This document shows positions 45,338 to 55,201 of a stretch of 64,000 nucleotides of DNA, piece after piece. Location: assembly GCF_003008425.1 (NCBI RefSeq), contig NZ_PXOQ01000009.1, forward strand, positions 379,501-443,500. The letters are read 5' to 3'. This DNA comes from Aurantibacter aestuarii (lineage in GTDB: Bacteria > Bacteroidota > Bacteroidia > Flavobacteriales > Flavobacteriaceae). The notes beneath the pieces are model-generated. The model was not told the DNA's origin and searched no databases. It saw only the letters and a list, made by a program, of their open reading frames with translations. Position 1 is the stretch's first letter. Each line of letters starts with the position of its first letter. The translations under genes were made by a program, and so were the position numbers.

Positions 45338-45433
45338 ATGAAAGACTATAAATGGAAACCCTTATACACCATAGTACTGGTGGCAAATGCATTATATCTC
45401 GTCGCTTTTTACATTATAACAAAAGCCTTTTAA
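45338..45433 (+). CDS. 31-aa single-span membrane peptide upstream of the SSS transporter
   Basis: MKDYKWKPLYTIVLVANALY followed by LVAFYIITKAF. It has a charged N-terminus and one transmembrane segment (about residues 10-28). It ends 1 base before the ATG of the transporter gene at 45435. The position, the ATG and the composition suggest a real small subunit or leader peptide, as small partners precede some SSS transporters. No family is known to me, and the call rests on context. Confidence 0.55.
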   Translation: MKDYKWKPLYTIVLVANALYLVAFYIITKAF

Positions 45434-45434
45434 C

Positions 45435-47186
45435 ATGCAAACAGTAGACTGGATTGTTCTTATAGGGACTTTACTAACCATAGTCATATATGGGACTTAC
45501 CAAACCCGTGGTAGTAAAAATGTACAGGATTATTTAAAAGGTGGCAACACAAGTCCGTGGTGGACCATTGGCTTATCGGTTATGGCTACTCAAGCAAGTG
45601 CGATTACTTTTTTATCTACGCCAGGACAAGCATTTAACGATGGTATGGGCTTCGTACAGTTTTATTTTGGGCTTCCTATTGCGATGGTGATTATTTGTAT
45701 GGTGTTTATTCCATTGTATCACCGATTAAAAGTTTACACAGCTTACGAGTTTTTAGAAAAACGTTTCGATAAAAAAACAAGAACATTAACTGCGGTGTTA
45801 TTTTTGATACAACGTGGACTAGCTGCTGGAATTACCATTTTTGCACCTGCCATTATTTTATCGGCTGTTTTAGGCTGGAATTTACTGTTGCTTAACGTAA
45901 TTATTGGTATTCTAGTCATTATTTACACGGTTTCCGGTGGTACCAAAGCCGTAAATGTGACACAGAAACATCAAATGGTAGTAATTTTTACAGGAATGGT
46001 TATTGCTTTTGTTTTAATTGTTTTAAAATTACCAGATAACATCACCTTTGGAAAAGCCATAGAAATTGCCGGAGCAAGCGGTAAAATGGAAGTCTTAGAT
46101 TTTTCTTTCGATTTAAATAATCGCTACACAGTATGGAGTGGACTTATTGGCGGTACGTTTTTAATGTTATCTTATTTTGGGACAGACCAAAGTCAGGTAC
46201 AACGTTATTTATCTGGTAAATCGGTTAAAGAAATGCAACTGGGTTTAATTTTTAATGGTTTATTAAAAGTCCCTATGCAGTTTTTTATTCTTTTGGTTGG
46301 TGTTATGGTATTTGTGTTTTATCAATTTAATGAAGCGCCTTTAAATTTTAATCCAACCGCTACAGAAGTGGTTTTAGACTCTGATTATGCAAGAGAATAC
46401 CGAACTATAATAGATGAACAAAACGTGTTATTTGAACGTAAAAAAAAGGTATTGACAAATAATGCGACAGATAATTCTTTAGATGTTTTAGCTATAAACG
46501 AACGTGTAGAACGTAATAGAGAAAAAGCTCGTGAGTTAATAGATAAAGCTGGAGCCGATAAAAATATTAAGGTAGAAAGTAATGATAAAGATTATGTATT
46601 TATTCACTTTATACTAAACAATCTTCCAAAAGGTCTTATTGGTTTACTACTTGCCGTTATTTTAAGTGCGGCTATGTCTAGTACGGCGAGCGAATTGAAT
46701 GCTTTAGCCAGTACCACCACTATAGATTTATATCAAAATGACAAAAACAAAAAAGAAGATCAACGTATGTTAAGTGCCTCACGTAAATTTACTTTACTTT
46801 GGGGTATATTAGCTATAGGAGTCGCCTGTGTTGCCAATTTAGCCGAAAATTTAATCCAGTTGGTTAATATTATTGGTTCTATTTTTTATGGTAATGTTTT
46901 AGGAATCTTTTTACTGGCGTTTTTCTTTAAACATGTTAAAGCCAATGCGGTATTTATATCCGCTTTAATTACTCAGCTTATCATCATTGGGCTATTTTTA
47001 TTAAATGCTTACGAGTATATTAATTTGCCTTTTTTATGGCTGAATTTTGTGGGTTGTTTCTTAGCTATCATTATTGCTTTAATTTTATCCTTAAAAGATT
47101 CTAATACTAAAAGCAAAGGATTATTAGTTTTGTTTACAACCATCTTATGTGTTTTTGGTTATTTAATTTATTTAAATTCTATTTAA
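45435..47186 (+). CDS. Sodium:solute symporter (SSS family)
   Basis: A 583-aa inner-membrane transporter with about 13 transmembrane helices, driven by Na+. The family start is seen in YLKGGNTSPWWTIGLSVMAT and SAITFLSTPGQAFNDG (unwound TM1), and the Na+-site region in ILSAAMSSTASELNALASTT. A hydrophilic insertion of about 80 residues (roughly 305-385, rich in Glu, Lys and Asn) lies between two helices, as in several Bacteroidota sialic-acid or sugar SSS proteins. The substrate is unknown. Adjacency to the deacetylase gene suggests sugar or amino-sugar uptake. Confidence 0.92.
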   Translation: MQTVDWIVLIGTLLTIVIYGTYQTRGSKNVQDYLKGGNTSPWWTIGLSVMATQASAITFLSTPGQAFNDGMGFVQFYFGLPIAMVIICMVFIPLYHRLKVYTAYEFLEKRFDKKTRTLTAVLFLIQRGLAAGITIFAPAIILSAVLGWNLLLLNVIIGILVIIYTVSGGTKAVNVTQKHQMVVIFTGMVIAFVLIVLKLPDNITFGKAIEIAGASGKMEVLDFSFDLNNRYTVWSGLIGGTFLMLSYFGTDQSQVQRYLSGKSVKEMQLGLIFNGLLKVPMQFFILLVGVMVFVFYQFNEAPLNFNPTATEVVLDSDYAREYRTIIDEQNVLFERKKKVLTNNATDNSLDVLAINERVERNREKARELIDKAGADKNIKVESNDKDYVFIHFILNNLPKGLIGLLLAVILSAAMSSTASELNALASTTTIDLYQNDKNKKEDQRMLSASRKFTLLWGILAIGVACVANLAENLIQLVNIIGSIFYGNVLGIFLLAFFFKHVKANAVFISALITQLIIIGLFLLNAYEYINLPFLWLNFVGCFLAIIIALILSLKDSNTKSKGLLVLFTTILCVFGYLIYLNSI

Positions 47187-47187
47187 A

Positions 47188-47937
47188 ATGAAAAGATTAG
47201 CTCTACTTCTATTGATTTCTATAAGTTCTTTAAATGCTCAAAATGAAGCTTTAGATTATATGGTTACACCAAAAAATGATACGATTTTTGGAAGCATTCA
47301 AAAAACTCAAATTATTCATTATAGTAATAATAAAACTCTAATGAAATCTGATATTTCAGAAGCAAAAAGCATTCTTAAAAATGATGTCGTTTATAATCAA
47401 ATCAGCGAAAATTTTAAAGCAGACAAAACAAAAGACACTAAATTTTATACCGATAATTTTGTGTCTGAAAATAATTACAAATCAGACTTTATTGTAAACA
47501 AAGAGAACGATACGGTTTTTGGAAACATAAAATCACCACTTTTTGGACCAAAATTTATTAAAACTGAATCTGAAAAATTTAAAATTTGTACAGACGATAG
47601 TAAGTCTTACCGAAAAGATAATGTAGCGTATGACTTAAAAACTATAAGTTCTCCTATTCTATCTACAGAAAAAGAAGTCTTTTTAAAACGATTATATAAA
47701 GGAAAAGCTAACTTATACGCCTACAAAATTTTAAGAAGTGATGTAGGAACCGTTGAACCTAAAACATTTTATATAATTGAAAAAAACAATAAGCTACACC
47801 TTATTTCTAACAGCAATAGCAAGCAAGATTTAGTCGATCTTTTTATTGATAATTCTAAATTATCCGATTTAATTTTTGACGATTTCTATACTATTGAAAA
47901 CATTTACTTGATACTAAAAGCTTACGATTTAGAATAA
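47188..47937 (+). CDS. Secreted hypothetical protein with an internal duplication
   Basis: A 249-aa protein with a signal peptide (MKRLALLLLISISSLNAQ). Two similar units begin YMVTPKNDTIFGSI and FIVNKENDTVFGNI, so the N-terminal half is duplicated. Later VFLKRLYKGKANLYAYKIL resembles VLLKLISKGNINLYQFKD in the barrel protein at 60549, suggesting a shared domain. The function is unknown. It starts one base after the transporter stop, so it is co-transcribed. Confidence 0.75.
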   Translation: MKRLALLLLISISSLNAQNEALDYMVTPKNDTIFGSIQKTQIIHYSNNKTLMKSDISEAKSILKNDVVYNQISENFKADKTKDTKFYTDNFVSENNYKSDFIVNKENDTVFGNIKSPLFGPKFIKTESEKFKICTDDSKSYRKDNVAYDLKTISSPILSTEKEVFLKRLYKGKANLYAYKILRSDVGTVEPKTFYIIEKNNKLHLISNSNSKQDLVDLFIDNSKLSDLIFDDFYTIENIYLILKAYDLE

Positions 47938-47974
47938 GTGATTAAACAGTTCGTAAATCACTTATTCAAAACCA

Positions 47975-49762
47975 TTAGTCATCTTCTAAACTTTTCATAA
48001 AAGTAATCACATCTTTTACCTCTTTATCTGTCAGGTTTAAACTATCGCCTGGCAAGGTTTGGTATTCTAAATTTAAACCTAATCCTGCACCGCCACCATT
48101 ATTATAAAAAGTCATAACCTGTTCTAAAGTTGTGTAAACTCCATTGTGCATATAAGGACTTGTTTTACTCACATTTCTAACCGTTGGAGTTTTAAAAAAA
48201 TACTTGCGCTCTTCTGTATTAAATACATCGTAACGACCTAAGTCTGAATCTATCTCGGTTAGTGCTAAAGTGTCTTTGGGAACACCTAATAATTCAAATT
48301 CGGTTTCAGTAAAATCTGGTGGCACAGTACCATTAAATACCGGAGCAAAATGGCATGTAGCACATTTAGCTTTGCCCATAAATAAGTTAAAACCATTAAT
48401 TTCAGATTTGCTAAGGTCGTTTTGTTTATTATTTATATTGTTGTCGAATTTAGAATTGAACGTATTTAAACTTCTAACATATTGTGCAATAGATTGTCTA
48501 ATGTTATAGTCGGTCACTGTTCCATTATAAATGCTGTCAAATAATTTGTTGTAATTCACATCCTTTTTAACAACACTAACCAAATCTTTTAAATTGCTAT
48601 GAAATTCATTGGTATTATTAACCACATCTACAATTTGCCCTTCTAAATTTCCTGTTCTACCATCATAAAAAAAACGTTGTTGCAAAGCTGCATAGGTTAA
48701 AGTAGGCGTATTTCTTTTCTGGTTTTTAAAAACAACCCTACCATCTGTAAACGATTTTTCGTTGATATGACAGGTTGCACAGCTCATTGTACCATTGGAT
48801 GATAAATTTTTATCATTAAACAGCATTTTTCCTAAAGCAATCGTTGCAGTTTTAACTGAATCTTCTTGTTTATAGTCTGAAAAAAAGTCCATATTGAACG
48901 TCTCTTCAGAAAAAAATGACGTTATAGAACCATTAAATGCCAGATTATAAGGAAAATTAACATTCCAATCTTTTTTTGAGGCATTAATTAATTCTAACTG
49001 TTTATGCGAATGCTTTTTAATAAAATCGTATCTATTAAACCCTTCAAAATTTGAACTTTCTAGATTAGAAATACTTTGATCCAGTTCGTTTTGAAATGCT
49101 TCGTACAAGTCCAAGGATTTAAAGTTAGATTTATAAATTTCTAAAAGGTGTTTTAAACTTTTATACACCACAGCAGATTCCTCTAAAGATGCTTCTAAAA
49201 CAGGAGAATCGAAACCTGTTATTCCAGTAAATGCCACACGAGCAATTGCTTCACGTAAAATCCAAAGAATATGGTAATCCTGTAATTTAAGTTGAGTGTT
49301 TTGATGCACAAAACCTAATCTGATTTTGGTTTTTTTAGCCTGAAGTTTAACTGCCTCAATAGAAAAAGGCGCTTCAAAAATAGTTTCTTCTAATACCTGA
49401 TATCCAAAGGGTTGATTAATTTTAATATCGGTTGCATCTTCTTCTTCAACTTTAAGAATATTGGGTGCATTTAATGCTTTGTAATTATCCTTATCTGAAA
49501 ACCCTAAAATGGGTTCTGCATACTTAAATTGAGTTCTGCTGGCTTTGTAAAATTTTAAAACATCAGATTTAGAGTTTGCATTCATTAACGAATCCAGATA
49601 AACCGTAGATAAATTTAAATGAGATTTGTAGGTTTGATTTAATAGCTCTAAGGCACTTAATGCTTCATAATCCTTACTAGCATCTTTTTTACAAGAAAAA
49701 CTACAAAGGAAAAGACACACTAAATAAAAGTGTGTCTTTTTAATGTTTAAATAATAGTTCAT
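47975..49762 (-). CDS. Di-heme cytochrome c peroxidase-like lipoprotein with imelysin-like N-terminal domain
   Basis: A 595-aa lipoprotein (lipobox LCSFSC). The C-terminal ~320 residues are a MauG/CCP module with two heme sites, MSCATCHINEKSF and AKCATCHFAPVF, and the downstream Met in SPYMHNGVYTTLEQV. The N-terminal ~250 residues are helical, with FKYAEPILGF and PFGYQVLEETIF, which recall the imelysin/M75 GxHxxE region (here G-Y-Q-V-L-E, with His replaced by Gln). Expected role: periplasmic peroxide reduction or redox chemistry of iron. The start codon is 1 base after the PhoX-like stop, so they form one operon. Confidence 0.87.
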   Translation of the reverse strand: MNYYLNIKKTHFYLVCLFLCSFSCKKDASKDYEALSALELLNQTYKSHLNLSTVYLDSLMNANSKSDVLKFYKASRTQFKYAEPILGFSDKDNYKALNAPNILKVEEEDATDIKINQPFGYQVLEETIFEAPFSIEAVKLQAKKTKIRLGFVHQNTQLKLQDYHILWILREAIARVAFTGITGFDSPVLEASLEESAVVYKSLKHLLEIYKSNFKSLDLYEAFQNELDQSISNLESSNFEGFNRYDFIKKHSHKQLELINASKKDWNVNFPYNLAFNGSITSFFSEETFNMDFFSDYKQEDSVKTATIALGKMLFNDKNLSSNGTMSCATCHINEKSFTDGRVVFKNQKRNTPTLTYAALQQRFFYDGRTGNLEGQIVDVVNNTNEFHSNLKDLVSVVKKDVNYNKLFDSIYNGTVTDYNIRQSIAQYVRSLNTFNSKFDNNINNKQNDLSKSEINGFNLFMGKAKCATCHFAPVFNGTVPPDFTETEFELLGVPKDTLALTEIDSDLGRYDVFNTEERKYFFKTPTVRNVSKTSPYMHNGVYTTLEQVMTFYNNGGGAGLGLNLEYQTLPGDSLNLTDKEVKDVITFMKSLEDD

Positions 49763-49763
49763 T

Positions 49764-51239
49764 TTATTGTTCTAAACCTTCAATAACGTATAAAACACTA
49801 CCTTCTTTTCTACTATTAAGATCAGGATTTGCATTAGGATCTGTAAACGCACTACCATCTGCTGGTTCCCAACCATGATTTTGTGTAATTACTATAAACG
49901 ATCCTGGTTTTCCAGTTTGAGCAGAAATGTCTATCATCCCAGTAATTTCCCAAATGCTATTTTCTGAACCATAACCTTGAGCTGCTGCAGCAACCTGGTC
50001 ACATTCTAATACTTTTTTAAGTTCTCCTGTATTAATATTATACTGGTATAAACTTGCATAGTGAGTTTTGTCGGCATTATCAAAATACCCATTAGGATCT
50101 TCTTGAATATAAACATAGTTTTCAGTAACTAAAACATTATCTGGACTATGAAACATTTTTGCTTTTCCATTGGTTAAATCGCCATCTAACACACAAGTAA
50201 TGGTTCCTGCTCCAGAAGGATCATTCGCATTTAAAGTCACTTTATAAATACGCCCATATATGGTCCCTTTTCCAACTAAATCTGGTTTTTTACGTCCTGT
50301 TACTGCAAAATAAATCTCTCTGTTATTGCTTGCAGAACCTCTTCTCCAGTCAATATCTTCTAATCTAGAAAAACCCATAACGCCTTTAGCTTTAGCTTCA
50401 GCATCTAATAAGTTAATTTCTGTTTCTTGTAAGGCTACAAAATCGATTGGATAGGTTTGACCTTCTTGCATATCTACTTCAAAAGTAATTGAAGCATCGG
50501 TAACACGTAAACCAAATAATTGTCCATTAAACAAGTCTCCTCTATTGCCTACATACATTCCTAATTGTCCTGAAGGTACAGAATTATCTGAATGGTCGTC
50601 TCCTATGAAGGCTACCGTTTTTGTAGGATAAGCATCTTTTCCAATCACTACTGCATTTTCTGTAGACCATTGTCCGAAAGCAGGTAACATTTGTGCAAAC
50701 GACGCAGAACTTGGATCTTTATCTGGATAAGTTGCAAAAACACCTTTAGAAGCACCGCCCCATTCGCCTCCAGATAAATAAACTGGTCCAAAACCATGTT
50801 CTTCTGGAGTTACTAAAGAACCAGAACATTGTGCCGTAAATCCAGTTGCTTGAGCATTTAAGATATATTCTCCCGCAACAGGCTTAAACGTTTGATCTAA
50901 AGTGATTCTTGCTATAGAATAATCAGCTTCAATATTATTAATTAAAGTAAAGGTATTATCTGAATTTTTTAGTAATCCAGCTCCATCTGCCATAGAACCA
51001 TAAACAAAATTTGGGGTTTGTTCTAGAACGTCTTCTGAAGATATTAAAGGATACACATTAACATTAGAAAACTCCGATGTAGTTTTTAAAAAGTTAGGTG
51101 TGGTTGATAAAGCTTCAAATTTTACTAAATTTTGCTCTCCTACAGGTTGATTTGTTACAGCGTTGTCGTCGTCGGACTTACAAGCCAAAATACTTAATAG
51201 TGGTAATGCTATTAATGCGATACGATAATTTGGTTTCAT
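49764..51239 (-). CDS. PhoX-like (DUF839) lipoprotein
   Basis: A 491-aa predicted lipoprotein (LLSILAC with Cys20). Beta-propeller features of PhoX alkaline phosphatases are seen: GFSRLEDIDWRR, MFHSPDNVLVTENYVYIQED, and the Glu/His-containing regions GPVYLSGGEWGG and FIVITQNHGWEP. PhoX enzymes bind Ca and Fe and release phosphate from esters; here several ligands differ from the textbook order, so activity is uncertain. It is followed by the di-heme peroxidase gene after one base, an arrangement worth noting. Confidence 0.8.
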   Translation of the reverse strand: MKPNYRIALIALPLLSILACKSDDDNAVTNQPVGEQNLVKFEALSTTPNFLKTTSEFSNVNVYPLISSEDVLEQTPNFVYGSMADGAGLLKNSDNTFTLINNIEADYSIARITLDQTFKPVAGEYILNAQATGFTAQCSGSLVTPEEHGFGPVYLSGGEWGGASKGVFATYPDKDPSSASFAQMLPAFGQWSTENAVVIGKDAYPTKTVAFIGDDHSDNSVPSGQLGMYVGNRGDLFNGQLFGLRVTDASITFEVDMQEGQTYPIDFVALQETEINLLDAEAKAKGVMGFSRLEDIDWRRGSASNNREIYFAVTGRKKPDLVGKGTIYGRIYKVTLNANDPSGAGTITCVLDGDLTNGKAKMFHSPDNVLVTENYVYIQEDPNGYFDNADKTHYASLYQYNINTGELKKVLECDQVAAAAQGYGSENSIWEITGMIDISAQTGKPGSFIVITQNHGWEPADGSAFTDPNANPDLNSRKEGSVLYVIEGLEQ

Positions 51240-51413
51240 AATTTTTGATTATTAATTTTTTTGCTAAGTAACAATCAAAATATGAGTAGAATATTATCTA
51301 AAACTTAAGAACTTATGAATAAATTGTTATGAATATTACCAAATGTTTAATACTTATAATTAATCTAAATAAGAAGGTTTAAGCTTTATTTCTATAATTT
51401 ATAGCTATAAAAA

Positions 51414-51447
51414 AAGCCTCTAAAAATTTAATTTTTAGAGGCTTATA
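51414..51447 (-). terminator. Terminator of the aminopeptidase gene
   Basis: A 15-bp inverted repeat (51414-51428 with 51430-51444), A-rich to the left, 23 bases past the stop codon of the - strand gene. Confidence 0.82.
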
Positions 51448-51469
51448 ACAACTTTTTTATAAGCTATTA

Positions 51470-53086
51470 TTAATCTATTTTAGGTAACACAAACTTATCT
51501 AACGGACTCGATTTTTTCATTAAGGCTTCAATCTCATCGGCTTTACGAGGTGCATCTGCACTTAAGTTTACCGGACCGTTTTTAGTAATTAATATATCGT
51601 CTTCTATACGCACGGCAATAGTCCACCATTTTTCGTCGCAAGGACTACCTTCGGGAATATAAATTCCTGGTTCTACAGTAATTACACTATTGGCTTTTAA
51701 TGGCCCATAAGTTCCTGTGTCGTGAACATCTAAACCTATGTAATGCGAAACACCATGGGGTAAATAATTGTGTTTTTCATTTAAAGATTTAATTATCCCA
51801 AGTTCTAACAAGCCTTTATTAATTTCGGCTTGGCAAGCCGCATTACTTTCCCAAAATGCTGCACCAACTTTACAAGCAGCTATTCCAGCTTCCTGAGCTT
51901 TATACACAATATCATATATAGCACGTTGCTCTTTGGTAAATGTGCCATTTGCAGGAATAGTTCTAGTTACGTCTGCCGTATACCCATGATACTCTGCGCC
52001 TAAATCCATTAATACCAAATCATTATCTACTTTAGTTTTATTATTTTCTGTGTAATGCAAGACACAACCATTAGCACCAGCTCCAACAATACTTGGGTAA
52101 CCTTCATATTCTACACCATATTTTTTGTAAACAAACTCATGTACACCTTGTATTTCCGTTTCCGACATTCCCGGATGCATAGCTTTCATAATTTCTATTT
52201 GACCTTGAGCCGAAATTTTCACAGCTTTGGTTAATAACTTTAATTCTTCAGCCGTTTTAATCTCTCTAAGTTCTGCCATAAAACCGCCTAACATTTTAGT
52301 GTTATATTTTGGTTGTTCTGCTTCTAAATTTAAGATGTAGGTTTTTACATCACTACGCTCACTGTCGTCTTTAGCATTTATATATTTTTTTATTTGGTCG
52401 TTGTTATTTAACTCTGGATACGTTACTGTATAACTTCCTATATTTTGTGCTACGTTTGCGCTATTCTCTATTGGTGTCGCTTTAATAACTTTGTAAACTT
52501 GCTCTTCTATTGGAGAGACGTCACTTTTAGAAAATCCAACTTTCTTTTTAAATGTAGAAATTAAATTATATAGGTCTGTACTGCTTCTGCCATCTCTATA
52601 ATCATCTTTAAAATTATGAAATAGAATTGTGTTAAAAGAATTATAGTTTACATCAGACGTTATAAATGCTCCAGTATTAAGAACATAATCAAATCCTAAT
52701 TCAGTTTTTGCTTTTTCTTCACCTAAACGACTTCCATTCCACATTTCTGCTCTAGGATCTTTTTCTTGTACATATAAAATATCATTATAAGACAAACCTT
52801 TTGCATTGGTTTGTTTTTCAGAAAAAATGACTAATACCGAATTTGGTTCTTTTAAACCCGTTAAGTAATAAAAATCCGGATCTTGATGATACACATAATC
52901 TACATCATTAGCTCTGTTTCTTACGGGATTAGAAAAGAAAACAGCCACAGTATTAGCAGGCATTTTAGCTCTTAAAGCTTCTCTTCGTTCTTTATGAAAC
53001 TCTTTAGACAAATAATCCTTTGGCAAATTTTGTGCCTTTACAAACGTCGATAAAATAAATAATAAAGTAAAACAGTATATTTTCAT
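51470..53086 (-). CDS. Exported aminopeptidase P (Xaa-Pro aminopeptidase, M24B)
   Basis: A 538-aa metallopeptidase that removes N-terminal residues before proline. The signal peptide (MKIYCFTLLFILSTFVKAQ) sends it to the periplasm, where it can process peptides taken from outside. The N-terminal creatinase-like domain is followed by the pita-bread domain. Metal ligands are Asp in LMDLGAEYHGYTADVTRTIP (two Asp), His in LPHGVSHYIGLDVHD, Glu in TVEPGIYIPE and Glu in IRIEDDIL-like text near the end. The full set is present, so it should be active. Confidence 0.94.
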   Translation of the reverse strand: MKIYCFTLLFILSTFVKAQNLPKDYLSKEFHKERREALRAKMPANTVAVFFSNPVRNRANDVDYVYHQDPDFYYLTGLKEPNSVLVIFSEKQTNAKGLSYNDILYVQEKDPRAEMWNGSRLGEEKAKTELGFDYVLNTGAFITSDVNYNSFNTILFHNFKDDYRDGRSSTDLYNLISTFKKKVGFSKSDVSPIEEQVYKVIKATPIENSANVAQNIGSYTVTYPELNNNDQIKKYINAKDDSERSDVKTYILNLEAEQPKYNTKMLGGFMAELREIKTAEELKLLTKAVKISAQGQIEIMKAMHPGMSETEIQGVHEFVYKKYGVEYEGYPSIVGAGANGCVLHYTENNKTKVDNDLVLMDLGAEYHGYTADVTRTIPANGTFTKEQRAIYDIVYKAQEAGIAACKVGAAFWESNAACQAEINKGLLELGIIKSLNEKHNYLPHGVSHYIGLDVHDTGTYGPLKANSVITVEPGIYIPEGSPCDEKWWTIAVRIEDDILITKNGPVNLSADAPRKADEIEALMKKSSPLDKFVLPKID

Positions 53087-53169
53087 AAGAGGTCATTTTA
53101 AGTGTGAAAATTAGTATTTTTTTATTAAATGTGACTTATTAAATAGGCTGAATTCACATTATTTTTCAA

Positions 53170-53177
53170 TACTTTTG
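53170..53177 (+). promoter_or_regulatory. Candidate -7 box of the gcvT gene
   Basis: TACTTTTG matches TANNTTTG, 22 bases before the gcvT ATG. No good TTG is seen at -33, so the call is tentative. Confidence 0.45.
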
Positions 53178-53198
53178 TTGAAACCATAAATTTAAAAA

Positions 53199-54269
53199 AT
53201 GAAAAATACAGCTCTTACTGCCACTCACGAAGCACTTGGTGCAAAAATGGTGCCTTTTGCAGGTTACAATATGCCCGTACAATATGATGGTGTTACGGTA
53301 GAACATGAAGCCGTTAGAAATAGTGTTGGTGTTTTTGATGTTTCTCACATGGGAGAATTTTTAGTGGAAGGTCCGAATGCATTAGCTTTAATACAAAAAA
53401 CCTGTACTAATGATGCTTCAAAATTAACTATTGGTAAAGCTCAGTATAGCTGTATGCCTAATGATAATGGTGGTATTGTAGACGATTTAATTATTTACAG
53501 AATAAAAGAAGAAACTTACCTTCTTGTAGTTAATGCTAGTAATATTGAAAAGGACTGGAATTGGTTGCAATCTAAAAATGATGTTGATGCTGAAATGCGT
53601 GATTTAAGTGAAAATTATTCACTTTTAGCCATACAAGGTCCTCAAGCGGTAAGTGCCATGCAAAGTTTAAGCTCTCACGATTTATCTCAAATTGAATTTT
53701 ATAATTTTATTATTGGCGATTTTGCAGGTATTGAGCATGTCATTATTTCTGCAACTGGTTATACTGGTAGTGGCGGATTTGAAATTTATTGTAAAAACAG
53801 TGAAGTCAAACAAATTTGGGATGCTGTAACTAAAGCTGGTGCAAAACCAATTGGTCTAGCAGCAAGAGATACGTTACGTTTAGAAATGGGGTACTGCTTA
53901 TATGGAAATGATATTAATGATGAAACATCTCCTATTGAAGCTGGTTTAGGCTGGATTACAAAATTCACAAAAGATTTTACAAGTTCAGATGTATTTAAAA
54001 AACAAAAAGAACAAGGTGTAGATCGCAAATTAGTTGCTTTTGAGTTAGATGAACGTGGAATCCCACGTCACGACTATGATATTGTAGATGGAAATGGAAA
54101 AAAAATTGGGGTAGTTACATCTGGAACTATGTCGCCTAGTTTAGGAAAAGGCATTGGTTTAGGCTATGTTCCAACCGTATTATCTAGCATAGGAAGCAAA
54201 ATACATATTCAAATTAGAAAAAATGCTGTTCCAGCAACGGTAATTAAGTTACCTTTTTATAAAAAATAA
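53199..54269 (+). CDS. gcvT: Glycine cleavage system T protein (aminomethyltransferase)
   Basis: Transfers the methylene of the H-protein aminomethyl group to tetrahydrofolate, giving 5,10-methylene-THF and ammonia. The protein has 356 aa, normal. Family blocks: [50 protein letters not shown] and [20 protein letters not shown]. The C-terminal barrel domain carries [19 protein letters not shown]. The other gcv genes are not adjacent. The glutaminase gene follows in the next 4 bases, starting a long same-strand series to yebC. Confidence 0.96.
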   Translation: MKNTALTATHEALGAKMVPFAGYNMPVQYDGVTVEHEAVRNSVGVFDVSHMGEFLVEGPNALALIQKTCTNDASKLTIGKAQYSCMPNDNGGIVDDLIIYRIKEETYLLVVNASNIEKDWNWLQSKNDVDAEMRDLSENYSLLAIQGPQAVSAMQSLSSHDLSQIEFYNFIIGDFAGIEHVIISATGYTGSGGFEIYCKNSEVKQIWDAVTKAGAKPIGLAARDTLRLEMGYCLYGNDINDETSPIEAGLGWITKFTKDFTSSDVFKKQKEQGVDRKLVAFELDERGIPRHDYDIVDGNGKKIGVVTSGTMSPSLGKGIGLGYVPTVLSSIGSKIHIQIRKNAVPATVIKLPFYKK

Positions 54270-54272
54270 TGA

Positions 54273-55187
54273 ATGATAGATTTTAAAAGCGTTTTAAAAG
54301 ACATACAACATACTGTAACTCAAATTGAAGATAAAGGCGAAGTCGCTAACTATATCCCAGAGTTACAGCATGTCGATAAAAACGCTTTTGGAATCTATTT
54401 AAATGTTATTGGCAGCGAAGATTTTGAAATTGGTCAATCCCAAACTAAATTTTCTGCTCAAAGTATTACTAAAGTACTTTCATTAGCTTTGGCTGTATCT
54501 AAAAATGCCGATGAAGTCTGGAAACGTGTCGATGTAGAACCTTCTGGGAACCCTTTTAATCATATTTCACTTTTAGAAGTAGAAAACGGTTTTCCTAGAA
54601 ACCCGTTTATAAATTCTGGAGCTATAGTTATTGCGGATATTTTGGTGTCTTCTTTAAAAAATCCTAAACAAGACTTTTTAGAATTTGTAAGACTTCTGGC
54701 TAATGATAATGACATTCATTACGACACAAAAGTTGCTCAATCTGAAAAAAATACAGGTTTTAAAAATTATGCAATTGCGAACCTGCTAAAGTCTTTTGAT
54801 AATCTAAATAATGATGTAGATGTTGTATTAGACTTCTACTTTCACCAATGTTCGCTTTACATGTCTTGTGAGCAATTAACAAACGCTTTTTTCTTATTTG
54901 CTAATCATGGTAGATGCTTGTCTAATAAGTTGCATATATCAGCAAGTCAAGCTAAACGTATTAATGCCATTATGTTAACCTGCGGATTTTATGATGAAGC
55001 CGGAGAATTTGCTTTTGAAGTGGGATTACCTGGAAAAAGTGGTGTTGGCGGCGGTATTGTAGCATTGTTGCCTAACAAATTTATTATTTCTGTGTGGTCT
55101 CCAGGTTTAAATCCTAAAGGAAACTCTAAAATTGGCATGTCTGCTTTAGAACTTTTTACAACCAAAACCAATCTTTCTATTTTTTAA
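54273..55187 (+). CDS. glsA: Glutaminase (GlsA family)
   Basis: Hydrolyses L-glutamine to glutamate and ammonia. The protein has 304 aa, typical. The serine beta-lactamase-like active site S-x-x-K is in KFSAQSITKVLSL, the region NPFINSGAIVIA binds substrate, and VGLPGKSGVGGGIVALLP closes the pocket. I chose ATG 54273; an overlapping ATG at 54269 is out of frame. It lies close behind gcvT, so both are probably on one message with the genes that follow. Confidence 0.95.
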   Translation: MIDFKSVLKDIQHTVTQIEDKGEVANYIPELQHVDKNAFGIYLNVIGSEDFEIGQSQTKFSAQSITKVLSLALAVSKNADEVWKRVDVEPSGNPFNHISLLEVENGFPRNPFINSGAIVIADILVSSLKNPKQDFLEFVRLLANDNDIHYDTKVAQSEKNTGFKNYAIANLLKSFDNLNNDVDVVLDFYFHQCSLYMSCEQLTNAFFLFANHGRCLSNKLHISASQAKRINAIMLTCGFYDEAGEFAFEVGLPGKSGVGGGIVALLPNKFIISVWSPGLNPKGNSKIGMSALELFTTKTNLSIF

Positions 55188-55201
55188 GCGTTTCGGTTAT
55201 A

